The notes: generated from the sequence alone by a model not told the origin. DNA of 13,918 nucleotides from Thermoplasmata archaeon (GCA_021801305.1 JAJYYD010000099.1:1-13918); one strand, 5' to 3'; counted from the stretch's first letter, positions 5,405-13,096 are shown. Program-made: numbers and translations.

Positions 5405-7084
5405 ATGACGAAATTTGTTTTAGTTGGAGATACTACTTTAAGTTATGAATACAGAAACTTCCCTCTTCTGGATTTCCTGCCCTGCGCACCGAGCAGGGCC
5501 GTCCCGGGAAGCATTTACAGGTTCCTTAAGGGACCTGCTCCCCCAGCACACCCCGGAGGTGAGGCGGTATTTGCACCTTATGCATTGAGAAAACTTGAGG
5601 CTGCACTCCTTAGAAAATATCCCAGAAAAGATGTTGTGGTGGCCCATGAGGACTACCTTGAGAGATTTGTTGACAGTGATACGGAGATAATAGCGGTTAC
5701 AACCATGGACCCGCTTGGTGTCGGACCCACGACAATGTCCTACTATGCCCTTTTCGGCGGTCAGATGAACGCATGGGTAAGAAGGGAATGGGATACCCTG
5801 ATGGAGAGAATCAACCATGTCAGGGAAGGAAAGAAGGCCAAGCTCGTAGTGGGTGGGCCCGGTGTCTGGGAATTCACCCTTCTCAGGGATGAGATCGACA
5901 AATACAGGTTTGATTACGTTTTCCAGGGCGAGGCTGATGACATAGCAGAGATCCTTTTTGAGCAGATGGGAGAGGACAGCATCGATCCGCAGTTATTCTA
6001 TAGGGGTTACATGACCTATGACGACCATTTCAGGAAGGTCCTGAAGAAAGATGACATGTTTCTGGCAAGAGGCATAACCAAGCAGGCCTACCCCAGGCTT
6101 GAGGACATCCCGGCAATAGTCAACCCCTCCATGAAGGGAATGGTTGAGGTAATGAGGGGATGCGGTGTCGGATGCGATTTCTGTGAAGTTACCCTCAGAC
6201 CGTTGAGATACAACTCGGTTGAAAGGATCGTAAATGAGGTAAAGGTCAACCAGAGAGCAGGCCTGACCAACGGATGGCTTCACTCCGATGAGATTTTTGC
6301 ATACAAGCATGGTCCCATGTACAATCCAAATGAAGAGGCACTCAGTGAGATGTTCACTGAAGTCATGAAGGTACCCGGAATAAAAACGGCCAACCCCACC
6401 CATGGAAGAGTTTCCATACCGGCCGGTTTCCCCGACATGATTGCCAAGTTCTCGAAAATACTGAAAGCCGGGCCAAGGAACTGGATCGGCATCCAGACCG
6501 GGGTTGAAACAGGAAGCGATGAACTGGCAAAGAGGCATATGCCAAACAAGACAATGCCGCTCAGGATTGGGCCTGACGGATCATGGGAACAGATTGTCTG
6601 GAAAGGGGTTTATGTGCAGACCATGAACTACTGGAGGCCTGCTTTCACTATACAGGTCGGGCAGGAGGGAGAAACTGTGCAGGACGAGTGGGATACAATT
6701 GCAATGATAAACAGGCTGAGCAACTCATATGCTGAGGGAAGGCCCTTTGAATTCACCATTACGCCTCTTGTGAATGTACCTCTCGGAAGGATCAAGTCCA
6801 GGAACCTTAACAAGGACCTGCTGACAACCGAACAGCTCGCAGTCTACTATGCTTCCTACAGGCATCTTGCAAAGATGTCTGCCCGTGACGGATACAGGGA
6901 CAGCACAGGGAACTTCATTTCAAGGCTTGGCACCGGCACAATCATATCATCCGGTGGTTTCGCAATGATGAAGTTTGTCGAATCCGTTGCCAAGAAGAAG
7001 GGAGTTGACATAGAGAAAGTAAAGAAATGGGGTCTTGAGAACAGGAGCGAATTCACTTCACTTCCGTCAATAAGCAGCGCCTGA
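5405..7084 (+). CDS. Cobalamin-binding-domain radical SAM enzyme
   Basis: A 559-aa cytoplasmic protein. Residues 1-220 have the Rossmann-like layout of a B12-binding domain: FVLVGDTTLSYEYRNFPLL, later EIIAVTTMDPLGVGPTTMSY and KLVVGGPGVWEF, then FDYVFQGEADD. Cobalamin ligation itself cannot be proved from sequence. The radical SAM core follows, opening with E-V-M-R-G-C-G-V-G-C-D-F-C-E, with cluster ligands C253, C257 and C260 (CX3CX2C), then GWLHSDEIFAYKHG and WIGIQTGVETGS, typical TIM-barrel strands. The C-terminal 150 residues hold no further Cys-rich site. From memory it resembles the archaeal 'B12-binding/radical SAM, Ta0216-type' family. Methylation or C-C bond chemistry on a lipid (for example GDGT ring formation by Grs) is a possibility, not a finding. 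Start: ATG 5405 fits the TATA box; the frame is open back to 5318. GC and Gly/Pro content are higher than in flanking spacers, so it is probably highly expressed. Confidence 0.85.
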   Translation: MTKFVLVGDTTLSYEYRNFPLLDFLPCAPSRAVPGSIYRFLKGPAPPAHPGGEAVFAPYALRKLEAALLRKYPRKDVVVAHEDYLERFVDSDTEIIAVTTMDPLGVGPTTMSYYALFGGQMNAWVRREWDTLMERINHVREGKKAKLVVGGPGVWEFTLLRDEIDKYRFDYVFQGEADDIAEILFEQMGEDSIDPQLFYRGYMTYDDHFRKVLKKDDMFLARGITKQAYPRLEDIPAIVNPSMKGMVEVMRGCGVGCDFCEVTLRPLRYNSVERIVNEVKVNQRAGLTNGWLHSDEIFAYKHGPMYNPNEEALSEMFTEVMKVPGIKTANPTHGRVSIPAGFPDMIAKFSKILKAGPRNWIGIQTGVETGSDELAKRHMPNKTMPLRIGPDGSWEQIVWKGVYVQTMNYWRPAFTIQVGQEGETVQDEWDTIAMINRLSNSYAEGRPFEFTITPLVNVPLGRIKSRNLNKDLLTTEQLAVYYASYRHLAKMSARDGYRDSTGNFISRLGTGTIISSGGFAMMKFVESVAKKKGVDIEKVKKWGLENRSEFTSLPSISSA

Positions 7085-7111
7085 TGCCCTGTTTCAAACC
7101 ATTTACTCATT

Positions 7112-7130
7112 TTTTTCAAAGAGTGAAAAA
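7112..7130. promoter_or_regulatory. Inverted repeat just upstream of the orc1/cdc6 TATA box
   Basis: TTTTTCA (7112-7118) and TGAAAAA (7124-7130) form a perfect 7-nt inverted repeat with a 5-nt spacer, ending 1 nt before the TATA-like element. The T7 run at 7110-7116 may also terminate the radical SAM gene, which ends at 7084. Its placement over the BRE position makes it a candidate autoregulatory site for the Orc1/Cdc6 protein. Confidence 0.4.
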
Positions 7131-7131
7131 C

Positions 7132-7139
7132 TAATATTT
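7132..7139 (+). promoter_or_regulatory. TATA box of the orc1/cdc6 gene
   Basis: TAATATTT is centred 25 nt upstream of TTG 7161, the spacing for a leaderless mRNA starting at the TTG codon. No Shine-Dalgarno sequence is present. Confidence 0.5.
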
Positions 7140-7160
7140 CATTACCAATACACTTTACTG

Positions 7161-8276
7161 TTGATTGTTAAAAATTCCGAGCCACTGGATTTCTCATACA
7201 CACCTTCAAAACTTCCCTTCCGTGAAAAGGAGCTTGCGGATATAAGGAAAATACTCATTGAACCCATAAAATCAGGGATATACACCAACCTTGTAATATA
7301 CGGGGATTCCGGGACCGGGAAAACTGTGTCCCTGAAATTCCTCATAAGGGAGGAAAAGGACCCCCTGATGATCTATGAGAATGCCCTGTCTTTCGGCAAC
7401 CTGAAAATACTTCTCCTTGATGTTATCAACAGGCTTGGCGGCATCACTGCAAACAGGTCCCTGCCTTACAAGGACATTTTCAGGATCATCAAGAAGAGCC
7501 TGGAGGCAAGGAAAACCGGGCTTGTGCTTGTCATAGATGAGGCAGTCAACATACTTAGGAATGACAATGACGGCTTCTATAACCTTCTCAGGGCACGTGA
7601 GCTTTATTCTGTACCGGTTTCCACCGTGATGATCTCCATTGACAATCCCCTCATGTACATGACCAGGGATGACAGGAGATCGGTCGGGATATTCTCCAGC
7701 CTGAGGTTCCAGAGGTACACCCAGGACGAGCTTTACGGCATAATAGAGGAAAGAGCCAGGCTTGCGCTTGTGGATACTTCATACACCCCTGATATCCTTT
7801 ACTTCATCTCAGATATAGCACAGCAGTTTGGAAGCGGCAGGGTTGCCATAGAGCTCCTCCAGAAGTCTGCGTACATATCGGAATACAGGAAGTCCGAGAT
7901 GCTTGAAAATGAGGATGTAAGGGCTGCCAAGGCACTCATAAACCCATACATAACGGAGAGCAAGCTTGCCGAACTTGACAATGATGAACTTGTTGTGCTT
8001 CTTTCCATATGCAGGTGCCTCATGAATGAAACTGAGACACAGATAAGCTCAATAATACTTCAGGCAGATTCTTTCTGCGAGCAGTATGAGATGAAGAAGA
8101 TGGATTCATCCAAGATATACAGGATCGTGAAGAAGCTTGAGACAATAGGACTCATAGACGGCAGGATTGTGGGAAATGGCGACAGGAAGGGCGTATCAAA
8201 GCTCATAGGCATAAGTGATGTTCCTGTTGCAGTATTGAGCGGGAAGATTGAGAAGATCATTGAAAATACTCTCTGA
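7161..8276 (+). CDS. Orc1/Cdc6-family AAA+ origin-binding protein, candidate damage-response regulator
   Basis: A 371-aa protein of usual archaeal Orc1/Cdc6 length. AAA+ features are Walker A Y-G-D-S-G-T-G-K-T (47-55), Walker B L-V-L-V-I-D-E-A (121-128), the RFQRYTQDELYGIIEERA helix that ends the base subdomain, and a sensor-2-like G-S-G-R-V-A-I-E-L-L (224-233). From about residue 265 the C-terminal winged helix follows, with KIYRIVKKLETIGLIDGRI and the wing RKGVSKLIGI. Family members bind origin repeats and load MCM. In Sulfolobus the paralogue Orc1-2 instead activates DNA-damage genes, including the PolB2-type polymerase. The convergent partner here is a PolB2-type gene whose 3' end overlaps by 20 nt, which favours the regulatory role, by inference. 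The TTG start fits the TATA box at 7132. I see no clear origin-recognition repeat array in the short 76-nt upstream spacer. Confidence 0.92.
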   Translation: MIVKNSEPLDFSYTPSKLPFREKELADIRKILIEPIKSGIYTNLVIYGDSGTGKTVSLKFLIREEKDPLMIYENALSFGNLKILLLDVINRLGGITANRSLPYKDIFRIIKKSLEARKTGLVLVIDEAVNILRNDNDGFYNLLRARELYSVPVSTVMISIDNPLMYMTRDDRRSVGIFSSLRFQRYTQDELYGIIEERARLALVDTSYTPDILYFISDIAQQFGSGRVAIELLQKSAYISEYRKSEMLENEDVRAAKALINPYITESKLAELDNDELVVLLSICRCLMNETETQISSIILQADSFCEQYEMKKMDSSKIYRIVKKLETIGLIDGRIVGNGDRKGVSKLIGISDVPVAVLSGKIEKIIENTL

Positions 8277-10266
8277 TGTCCCTCTGCACACAGAGCGGGG
8301 ATGATGCCTCAACAAGGTAATCAAAGCATTCGAATGCCCTTTTCATATACTTCATGTAGAATTTCCGGTCTATGCCTACCTGATCCGGCTGCATGTTCAG
8401 GATGCCCCTCTTCCTGTCTGCAACCGAGACCGGTATCCTCTCGCCGGGATTAACCTCTATGCCGGACCTGCTGAATTTGTCAAGGGCCTGCTTCTGGATG
8501 TTCCTGACCCTGTACTCCTCCCTTCTCCTTGTTATCTTGAAGTTTATCCTGAAATTTTCAATGTCATCTTCGGAGAAATTCCTTATCCTCTCCATGTATG
8601 AGTTTTCCAGGTCCTTCAGGTCCAGCCTTCTTGAATATATGTCTGCAGGGTTCATGCACTGCCCGAACAGCTTGAGGGCATCCTCCTGGAACTGCTTCAC
8701 AATATTTGGCATATCACTTCTCCTCAGCTCTATTCCACGGACCTTGAATGTGCCGTCATGCCTCAGCCCCATGTACCTGTTCAGTGAACCGATTCCACTT
8801 CTGGAGGGGAGAAATACTATCCACCTGTAATACCCGTCAAGCACTATTCCTATGCCGGTTTCATGATATATTTCCCTGATCAGTGCATCCACGTCGCCAT
8901 CCCCCATAACCCACATGGAATCCACTATGCCGTGTATGACCTGAAACCCCATCCTGTGCGCAATTCCTATGGAACATGCAAGTATATCCCTCCCCAGTGA
9001 TGTTATGGCTTCATGCACCTCTATCTTCCCGAACTTTGCATTCTTATATCCTGTATATCCGAAGGAGGTGAGGAGCATCCATTTAAGCGCGGTGTCTCTT
9101 GCTGCGTATACTGGATTTTTCCATTTGATGCCCTTATAGAAAAGCCTTGTTTCCAGGAGATGCTGAAGTGATTCAGAAAGGAAACCTTTGTGGCCTCCAT
9201 GTGAAAATTCACCAACCATGGGCCTTTCGGAACCTGTTACTGTTTCCGGTGAGAGGTTGTAATTGACCATTATGCTGGGATACATGGATGAAAAATCTAT
9301 CTCGTAAACATTGCAGTACAGTCCGGGATCCGGCTGCAGGACCAGGCCTCCACGGTCCCGATCCAGGAGGTCGCCCACGCTCTTCCACTCCTCATGGTCA
9401 TCCTTGTAAAGAGGTATGAGTATGCCCCTTCCTATTGCATGTGAAACCTCCATTGAGGAGACTGCTGTTCCCGGCGTTACAACCGATGCTGATTCCAGTG
9501 GAAGGGATGACATGCGTGACATTGCGTATGCACCCTCCATGCCGCTCTCCTGCAGAATGAATGAATCCATGTCCATGCATATCTTTCCGTCTATCCTGAT
9601 CCATGGGCTTTTATAGTGCACCTGCCCGTATGACTGGTACACACTCATCTTTCCGGCATGAATCCCCTTTATGTACAAGCCGGAATTTGAAAGATCTTTC
9701 ATCATGGAGGTGAAGGAATCACCCCTGTTCCCGTATATTATGAATCTGGAATTCCTTATTGCTTCGTATGCAGCTTCCAGGCCTGATCTGTCAGGTTTTA
9801 TGGCTTCCCCGTCAATGACTATATGCTTCAGGCCTCCGGGTGAGTATACTGGCACAACCGATACCCATGGAATCTCAACGTCCATGTCCTCCGGATTTTC
9901 AAGATCGAAGAACCTGATCCTCTTTTCTGACATGAATCTCAGGACAGGATTTATGTCCCCGTTGTAGATGGAATATTTCCGCCCCATGCCGATGGTCTCT
10001 ATGGCCCGGATTATTTCCGGGACAAGTGATGGCCTGATGCTGATCCTTAAACCGTCCATGTATCCGTAAACATCCCTCATTCTTTCCCTGCTGTAGCCTG
10101 CCCAGGGGACACTGTCGAGCTGGTTTGCAAGGAAATCCAGGTCATATGGCGTTCCATGGACAAATATCCATGCGGTGTTCATGAAGGATTCAAACCTTAC
10201 ATTCCTGCCGTCATAATGCCATATCCTTATTCTGTCAAGGCCGGTGCCGTTTATGATGGTCTTCAT
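8257..10266 (-). CDS. PolB2-type family B DNA polymerase with degenerate exonuclease and motif C
   Basis: A 669-aa protein, short for PolB (typically about 750-880). The palm is recognisable: motif [13 protein letters not shown] (D324), motif [13 protein letters not shown] (395-406) and a [11 protein letters not shown] segment (508-518), equivalent to the conserved KxRG...RRD. Motif C reads H-G-I-V-D-S (445-450): the second Asp (D449) is kept but the first Asp of the usual YGDTDS is Ile. The N-terminal part lacks an evident ExoI D-x-E and ExoII N-x3-D, so proofreading is unlikely. These deviations define archaeal PolB2, long thought inactive but reported to act in lesion tolerance in Sulfolobus. 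It starts with ATGA overlap (10263-10266) to the 80-aa gene and is the last gene of a three-gene operon. It ends inside the convergent orc1/cdc6 gene. Confidence 0.88.
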   Translation of the reverse strand: MKTIINGTGLDRIRIWHYDGRNVRFESFMNTAWIFVHGTPYDLDFLANQLDSVPWAGYSRERMRDVYGYMDGLRISIRPSLVPEIIRAIETIGMGRKYSIYNGDINPVLRFMSEKRIRFFDLENPEDMDVEIPWVSVVPVYSPGGLKHIVIDGEAIKPDRSGLEAAYEAIRNSRFIIYGNRGDSFTSMMKDLSNSGLYIKGIHAGKMSVYQSYGQVHYKSPWIRIDGKICMDMDSFILQESGMEGAYAMSRMSSLPLESASVVTPGTAVSSMEVSHAIGRGILIPLYKDDHEEWKSVGDLLDRDRGGLVLQPDPGLYCNVYEIDFSSMYPSIMVNYNLSPETVTGSERPMVGEFSHGGHKGFLSESLQHLLETRLFYKGIKWKNPVYAARDTALKWMLLTSFGYTGYKNAKFGKIEVHEAITSLGRDILACSIGIAHRMGFQVIHGIVDSMWVMGDGDVDALIREIYHETGIGIVLDGYYRWIVFLPSRSGIGSLNRYMGLRHDGTFKVRGIELRRSDMPNIVKQFQEDALKLFGQCMNPADIYSRRLDLKDLENSYMERIRNFSEDDIENFRINFKITRRREEYRVRNIQKQALDKFSRSGIEVNPGERIPVSVADRKRGILNMQPDQVGIDRKFYMKYMKRAFECFDYLVEASSPLCVQRDIREYFQ

Positions 10267-10505
10267 GGCTTATTCTCTGCTTCCAGTTTCTTAAGGCGGT
10301 TCATGACTTCAATAATTGAAAACAGGAGGATGCCGGTTTCAGCCTCCTCACCTGAGTAAGATATCTCCGGTGAATGCTTCCTTCCATTCCTGATTATATC
10401 CTCCAGCATTTCAGCATCCTCACGGCACATGATCTTCTCCATTGTCCTGTACCTCTTCTCCACCATATCCATGATCTGCCTTGCGGTCAGTACTGTTCGT
10501 CCCAC
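10263..10505 (-). CDS. Small helical protein of unknown function in the PolB2 operon
   Basis: An 80-aa cytoplasmic, mostly helical protein. Strong helices are RQIMDMVEKRYRTMEKIM, CREDAEMLEDIIRNG and, after a loop with SPEISYSGEEAE, a hydrophobic-then-charged helix from about 57 to 77 that could form a coiled coil (GILLFSIIEVMNRLKKLEAE). I recognise no family. Start: GTG 10505 is chosen because AGGAGGG (10513-10519) lies 7 nt before it, the best Shine-Dalgarno site in the window; a shorter form from ATG 10472 would be 69 aa. The gene overlaps the end of the upstream gene by 19 nt and the polymerase start by 4 nt, so the three proteins are probably made together and may form a complex. A polymerase accessory or bridging subunit is the natural guess. 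Confidence 0.75.
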   Translation of the reverse strand: MGRTVLTARQIMDMVEKRYRTMEKIMCREDAEMLEDIIRNGRKHSPEISYSGEEAETGILLFSIIEVMNRLKKLEAENKP

Positions 10506-10945
10506 CTGAATACCCTCCTGTCCATTTTTACTGTTCTTCCTGCAACCTTTGTGCTTCCCATGTAAAGTTCGTGTATGTCCCTTTCCCCGATTATGTTCAT
10601 GTCTATCCTGCATCCCCTGTAGTATGTCTTTATCCTCAGGACATCAAGTATGCTCTGCAGTATTGAAGTCTTCCAGTCAGATATTGAATGGGACATGACG
10701 GCTATAAAGTAAGGATAATCATCTGATTCCATGAGTATTCTCTGAAGCTGGTACGACGTGAGAATCCTCTGGATACGCATTGATTCAAGTGTTTTGGGCA
10801 TGAATGCAGTCCTGAAATCAACCATTATGCCATCTGATATGAGGAAATGGAAAACCGGATCGGCGTTGCTTTCCAGCATGCGGAAACGATCCACATAAGC
10901 CGGATCGAAACTTTCAGTCCTGTATATTCTCAGTGAACCATGCAC
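10487..10945 (-). CDS. RecA/RadA-fold-like protein lacking Walker A, first gene of the PolB2 operon
   Basis: A 152-aa protein with no close family I can name. By eye it follows the order of RadA/Rad55 after the P-loop. A strand LRIYRTESFDPAYVDRFRML is like RadA's NIYVARA.NSDHQ segment. Then comes a Walker-B-like strand FHFLISDGIMVDFR (compare LLIVDSLTAHFR), a helix with TLESMRIQRILTSYQLQRIL (compare LAERQQKLNKHLHDLLRLA), a strand YFIAVMSHSI (compare VVVTNQV), and finally TYYRGCRIDMNII plus VKMDRRVFRW, like the L2-following strands and RadA's C-terminal strand. A Walker A is absent, so it probably cannot hydrolyse ATP alone. An ImuA-like structural partner is inferred; remote homology needs profile tests. 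Start is GTG 10945 or TTG 10951; TTTACA at 10967-10972 suits a leaderless GTG. Both leave the core intact. Confidence 0.7.
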   Translation of the reverse strand: MHGSLRIYRTESFDPAYVDRFRMLESNADPVFHFLISDGIMVDFRTAFMPKTLESMRIQRILTSYQLQRILMESDDYPYFIAVMSHSISDWKTSILQSILDVLRIKTYYRGCRIDMNIIGERDIHELYMGSTKVAGRTVKMDRRVFRWDEQY

Positions 10946-11006
10946 ATGCAAATATCAGGGTATTGTTGTAAAGTCTTGCGGACAGCGTAAAAAGTGAGAA
11001 AATGAG
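10946..11006 (-). promoter_or_regulatory. Promoter region of the PolB2 operon
   Basis: On the minus strand CTCATTTTCTCACTTTTT occupies 11006-10989, and the TATA-like TTTACA lies at 10972-10967, about 25 nt from GTG 10945. The octamer CTCATTTT followed by T-rich sequence and TCA also occurs upstream of orc1/cdc6 (7106-7118), about 55 nt before its start codon. A shared activator or repressor site is possible. The similarity is short and AT-rich, so it may be chance. Confidence 0.35.
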
Positions 11007-11043
11007 ATTGCTGCCAGTATCATGTGTGCTGCATGTCCGGCAT

Positions 11044-12915
11044 CTACATCTTGCCTACTGTTTCCACACGTTTTCCATATCCGTCGGATCTGGAGTTTAT
11101 CCTCAGGACCTTGTTCAGCTTGAACGCTGCCCTTATGACGCCAAGGTGCGTGATTGCCTGCGGGAAATTGCCCATGAGGACTCCAGTGTCCAGATCGGCT
11201 TCCTCGGCGAACAGGCACAGGTGGTTGCCTTTCTCAAGCAGTGAATCAAAGATGTTCTTGGCTTCCTGGACCCTGTTCATCATGACAAGATCCTCAACAT
11301 ACCAGAACGAGAGAAGAAGGAATGCATTGTCCCGGCCCCTGAGACCGTCGTCCTCAAGATATCTCCTGAAAAGGTGATCCGGCGTCATGAGGTCCTTCTC
11401 TATCTTCTCAACAGTACCCTTAATGCGGTAGTCGTCTGCAGGAAGAAAACCGAAGAGGGGCATCCTCAGAAGCGCAGAATCCGTCTGGTCGCTGCCATAA
11501 TACTGGCTGAAAGCGTTTATCTTCGGGTTAAAGCCCTTCTCAAGTATGTCCTGTTTTATCTTGTCCGCAAAGAACTGCCATTTCCTGTAAGGTCCGCTGA
11601 ATCCGAGATCCTTTCCCATCTCAATGGCCCGGCTGAAGGCTGCCCATGCAACCAGTTTCGAATAGACATAATGGCGGGGCTCAGTCCTGAATTCCCATAT
11701 GCTTGAATCCGGTTTCTGCCACAGATCAGCAAGCGTATCGAGAGTCTCCCCAACAAAGTTCCAGAGGTAGGAGTTGATGATGCCCCCTACTTTATTAAGT
11801 GCAAAAATCGCATTTATGATGGAACCGTACTGGTCGATCTGGAGCTGTGAAGATGCCTTGTTTCCAATACGCACAGGTTTTGATCCCCTGTAACCTTCCA
11901 TGTCAAGTATCTTCTCATCAAGGCTGAGGTCATTGTTTATTGTATATATGGTTCGGATCCTGCCATCCTTCTCTATGATCTCCATCATATCGTAAAGGAA
12001 CTTTGTCGCCTCCCTCTTGTATCCAAGCAGAGCAAGGGATTCGATCACATATGCGGTATCCCTGACCCAGGTGAACCTGTAATCCCAGTTTCTCTCTCCC
12101 CCGATGGATTCGGGAAGGCTGGCAGTGGGAGCTGCGACCATAAGGCCGGTAGGCTCATAAAACAGTCCTTTCAGTGTAAGGGCGGATCTCATTACCTCGC
12201 TGTCGTAGATGCCCTTGTAAATGCTCTTTGAAGACCATGTATGCCAGTATTCTGATGTCTCTTCCAGTCTTTCGTACGATTTATAGTCCTCCACATCGTT
12301 GAGGTGTTTGATGCCGTATATTGTTAGTACCCACTTTGAGCTTCGCTTTGGCATGAGAAATGTTGTGGACACCATATCCCCATCCAGATCAAGAGGTATA
12401 TCTGAAACAATGCCGAAGCTGGTCTCCGGCCCATTGAACACATACCCGGATTTCCTCTTTGACACGTGGTAGCTTTCAGTTCCGTAGCTGAAAACAGGTT
12501 TCATCTTAAGTTCCACTGAAACGTCCTCGGACTGTGTTTCCACAAGCCTGTGAATCTCTGGAAAACTTATGGTTGTGTAATCAGTTGCGGGAAGAAAATC
12601 GGTTATCTTGAGTATGGTTTTCCCGTCCTTGATGAACTCCGTGACAAGTATATTTGTGAACTCCTTGTAATACTGCGAAACGTAAACATCATCTTTAGCC
12701 GAAGGCATAATGGAAAAGTATCCGCCTTTGTTCCTGTCCAGAATGGATGAAAAAATAGGAGGGGAACTGAAGTTCGGAAAACAGGCCCAGTCAATGGTTC
12801 CGTCCATGCTTATAAGGGCTGCAGTCCTGTTGTTTGCAATAACACCATGATCTGAAATTCTGCTGTAACCGTCAATCCTGACATCCTGAATCTTCTTCAA
12901 ACCCTTGAAGCTCAT
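11044..12915 (-). CDS. GH15 glycoside hydrolase (acid trehalase or glucoamylase-type)
   Basis: A 623-aa protein of typical archaeal GH15 length. The N-terminal beta-sandwich domain opens with YSRISDHGVIANNRTAALIS and D-G-T-I-D-W-A-C-F-P, the usual start of this family. The (alpha/alpha)6 barrel has E-R-N-W-D-Y-R-F-T-W-V-R-D (substrate binding), S-I-W-E-F-R-T-E-P-R-H-Y with the general acid E408, and L-F-A-E-E-A-D-L-D-T-G with the base E571, followed by G-N-F-P-Q-A-I-T-H. Retaining both Glu argues for activity. GH15 members hydrolyse alpha-glucosidic bonds with inversion; characterised Thermoplasma relatives are acid trehalases, so trehalose is the leading substrate, with maltooligosaccharides possible. 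No signal peptide is seen from ATG 12915. The frame is open to 12978, but a start there would precede the TATA-like AATATTTATT at 12951-12960. It faces aroB divergently. Confidence 0.92.
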   Translation of the reverse strand: MSFKGLKKIQDVRIDGYSRISDHGVIANNRTAALISMDGTIDWACFPNFSSPPIFSSILDRNKGGYFSIMPSAKDDVYVSQYYKEFTNILVTEFIKDGKTILKITDFLPATDYTTISFPEIHRLVETQSEDVSVELKMKPVFSYGTESYHVSKRKSGYVFNGPETSFGIVSDIPLDLDGDMVSTTFLMPKRSSKWVLTIYGIKHLNDVEDYKSYERLEETSEYWHTWSSKSIYKGIYDSEVMRSALTLKGLFYEPTGLMVAAPTASLPESIGGERNWDYRFTWVRDTAYVIESLALLGYKREATKFLYDMMEIIEKDGRIRTIYTINNDLSLDEKILDMEGYRGSKPVRIGNKASSQLQIDQYGSIINAIFALNKVGGIINSYLWNFVGETLDTLADLWQKPDSSIWEFRTEPRHYVYSKLVAWAAFSRAIEMGKDLGFSGPYRKWQFFADKIKQDILEKGFNPKINAFSQYYGSDQTDSALLRMPLFGFLPADDYRIKGTVEKIEKDLMTPDHLFRRYLEDDGLRGRDNAFLLLSFWYVEDLVMMNRVQEAKNIFDSLLEKGNHLCLFAEEADLDTGVLMGNFPQAITHLGVIRAAFKLNKVLRINSRSDGYGKRVETVGKM

Positions 12916-12946
12916 AAAATTACCAATAGGAGGCAAGTGTTGTATC

Positions 12947-12962
12947 AATAATAAATATTTAC
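12947..12962. promoter_or_regulatory. AT-rich TATA element between the GH15 gene and the downstream spacer
   Basis: AATAATAAATATTTA can be read as a TATA box on either strand. On the minus strand it would start the GH15 mRNA near 12930, leaving a leader of about 15 nt before ATG 12915. On the plus strand it would start near 12980, where a 29-codon reading frame begins at 12977. Confidence 0.4.
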
Positions 12963-13096
12963 CGGGAAATACGCGCATGGGAAAAATTTACAGACCTGAG
13001 CTGAAGACCAATGATAATCCTGTAATTATGGCCGGATTCAAAAAGATGCACCTGGATACCACATGAATTGACATGAGAAGGGCCTCTGTTTCACAA

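Noticed and set aside
7085..7160. Possible replication origin next to orc1/cdc6
   Set aside because: The spacer is only 76 nt and contains no recognisable origin-recognition-box repeats or G-strings; a promoter explains its AT content.
8393..8830. Long open frame on the plus strand inside the polymerase gene
   Set aside because: It is the complement of well-conserved PolB coding sequence, with a composition typical of an antisense shadow.
10955..11218. Minus-strand open frame overlapping the 3' end of the GH15 gene
   Set aside because: It lies in another frame of the GH15 coding sequence; His/Pro/Gln-rich composition and no motif.
12977..13066. A 29-codon frame beginning MGKIYRPELK, about 21 nt after a TATA-like element
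   Set aside because: Too short to judge, no recognisable motif and no Shine-Dalgarno sequence; could be a leaderless small protein but the frame alone is not enough.
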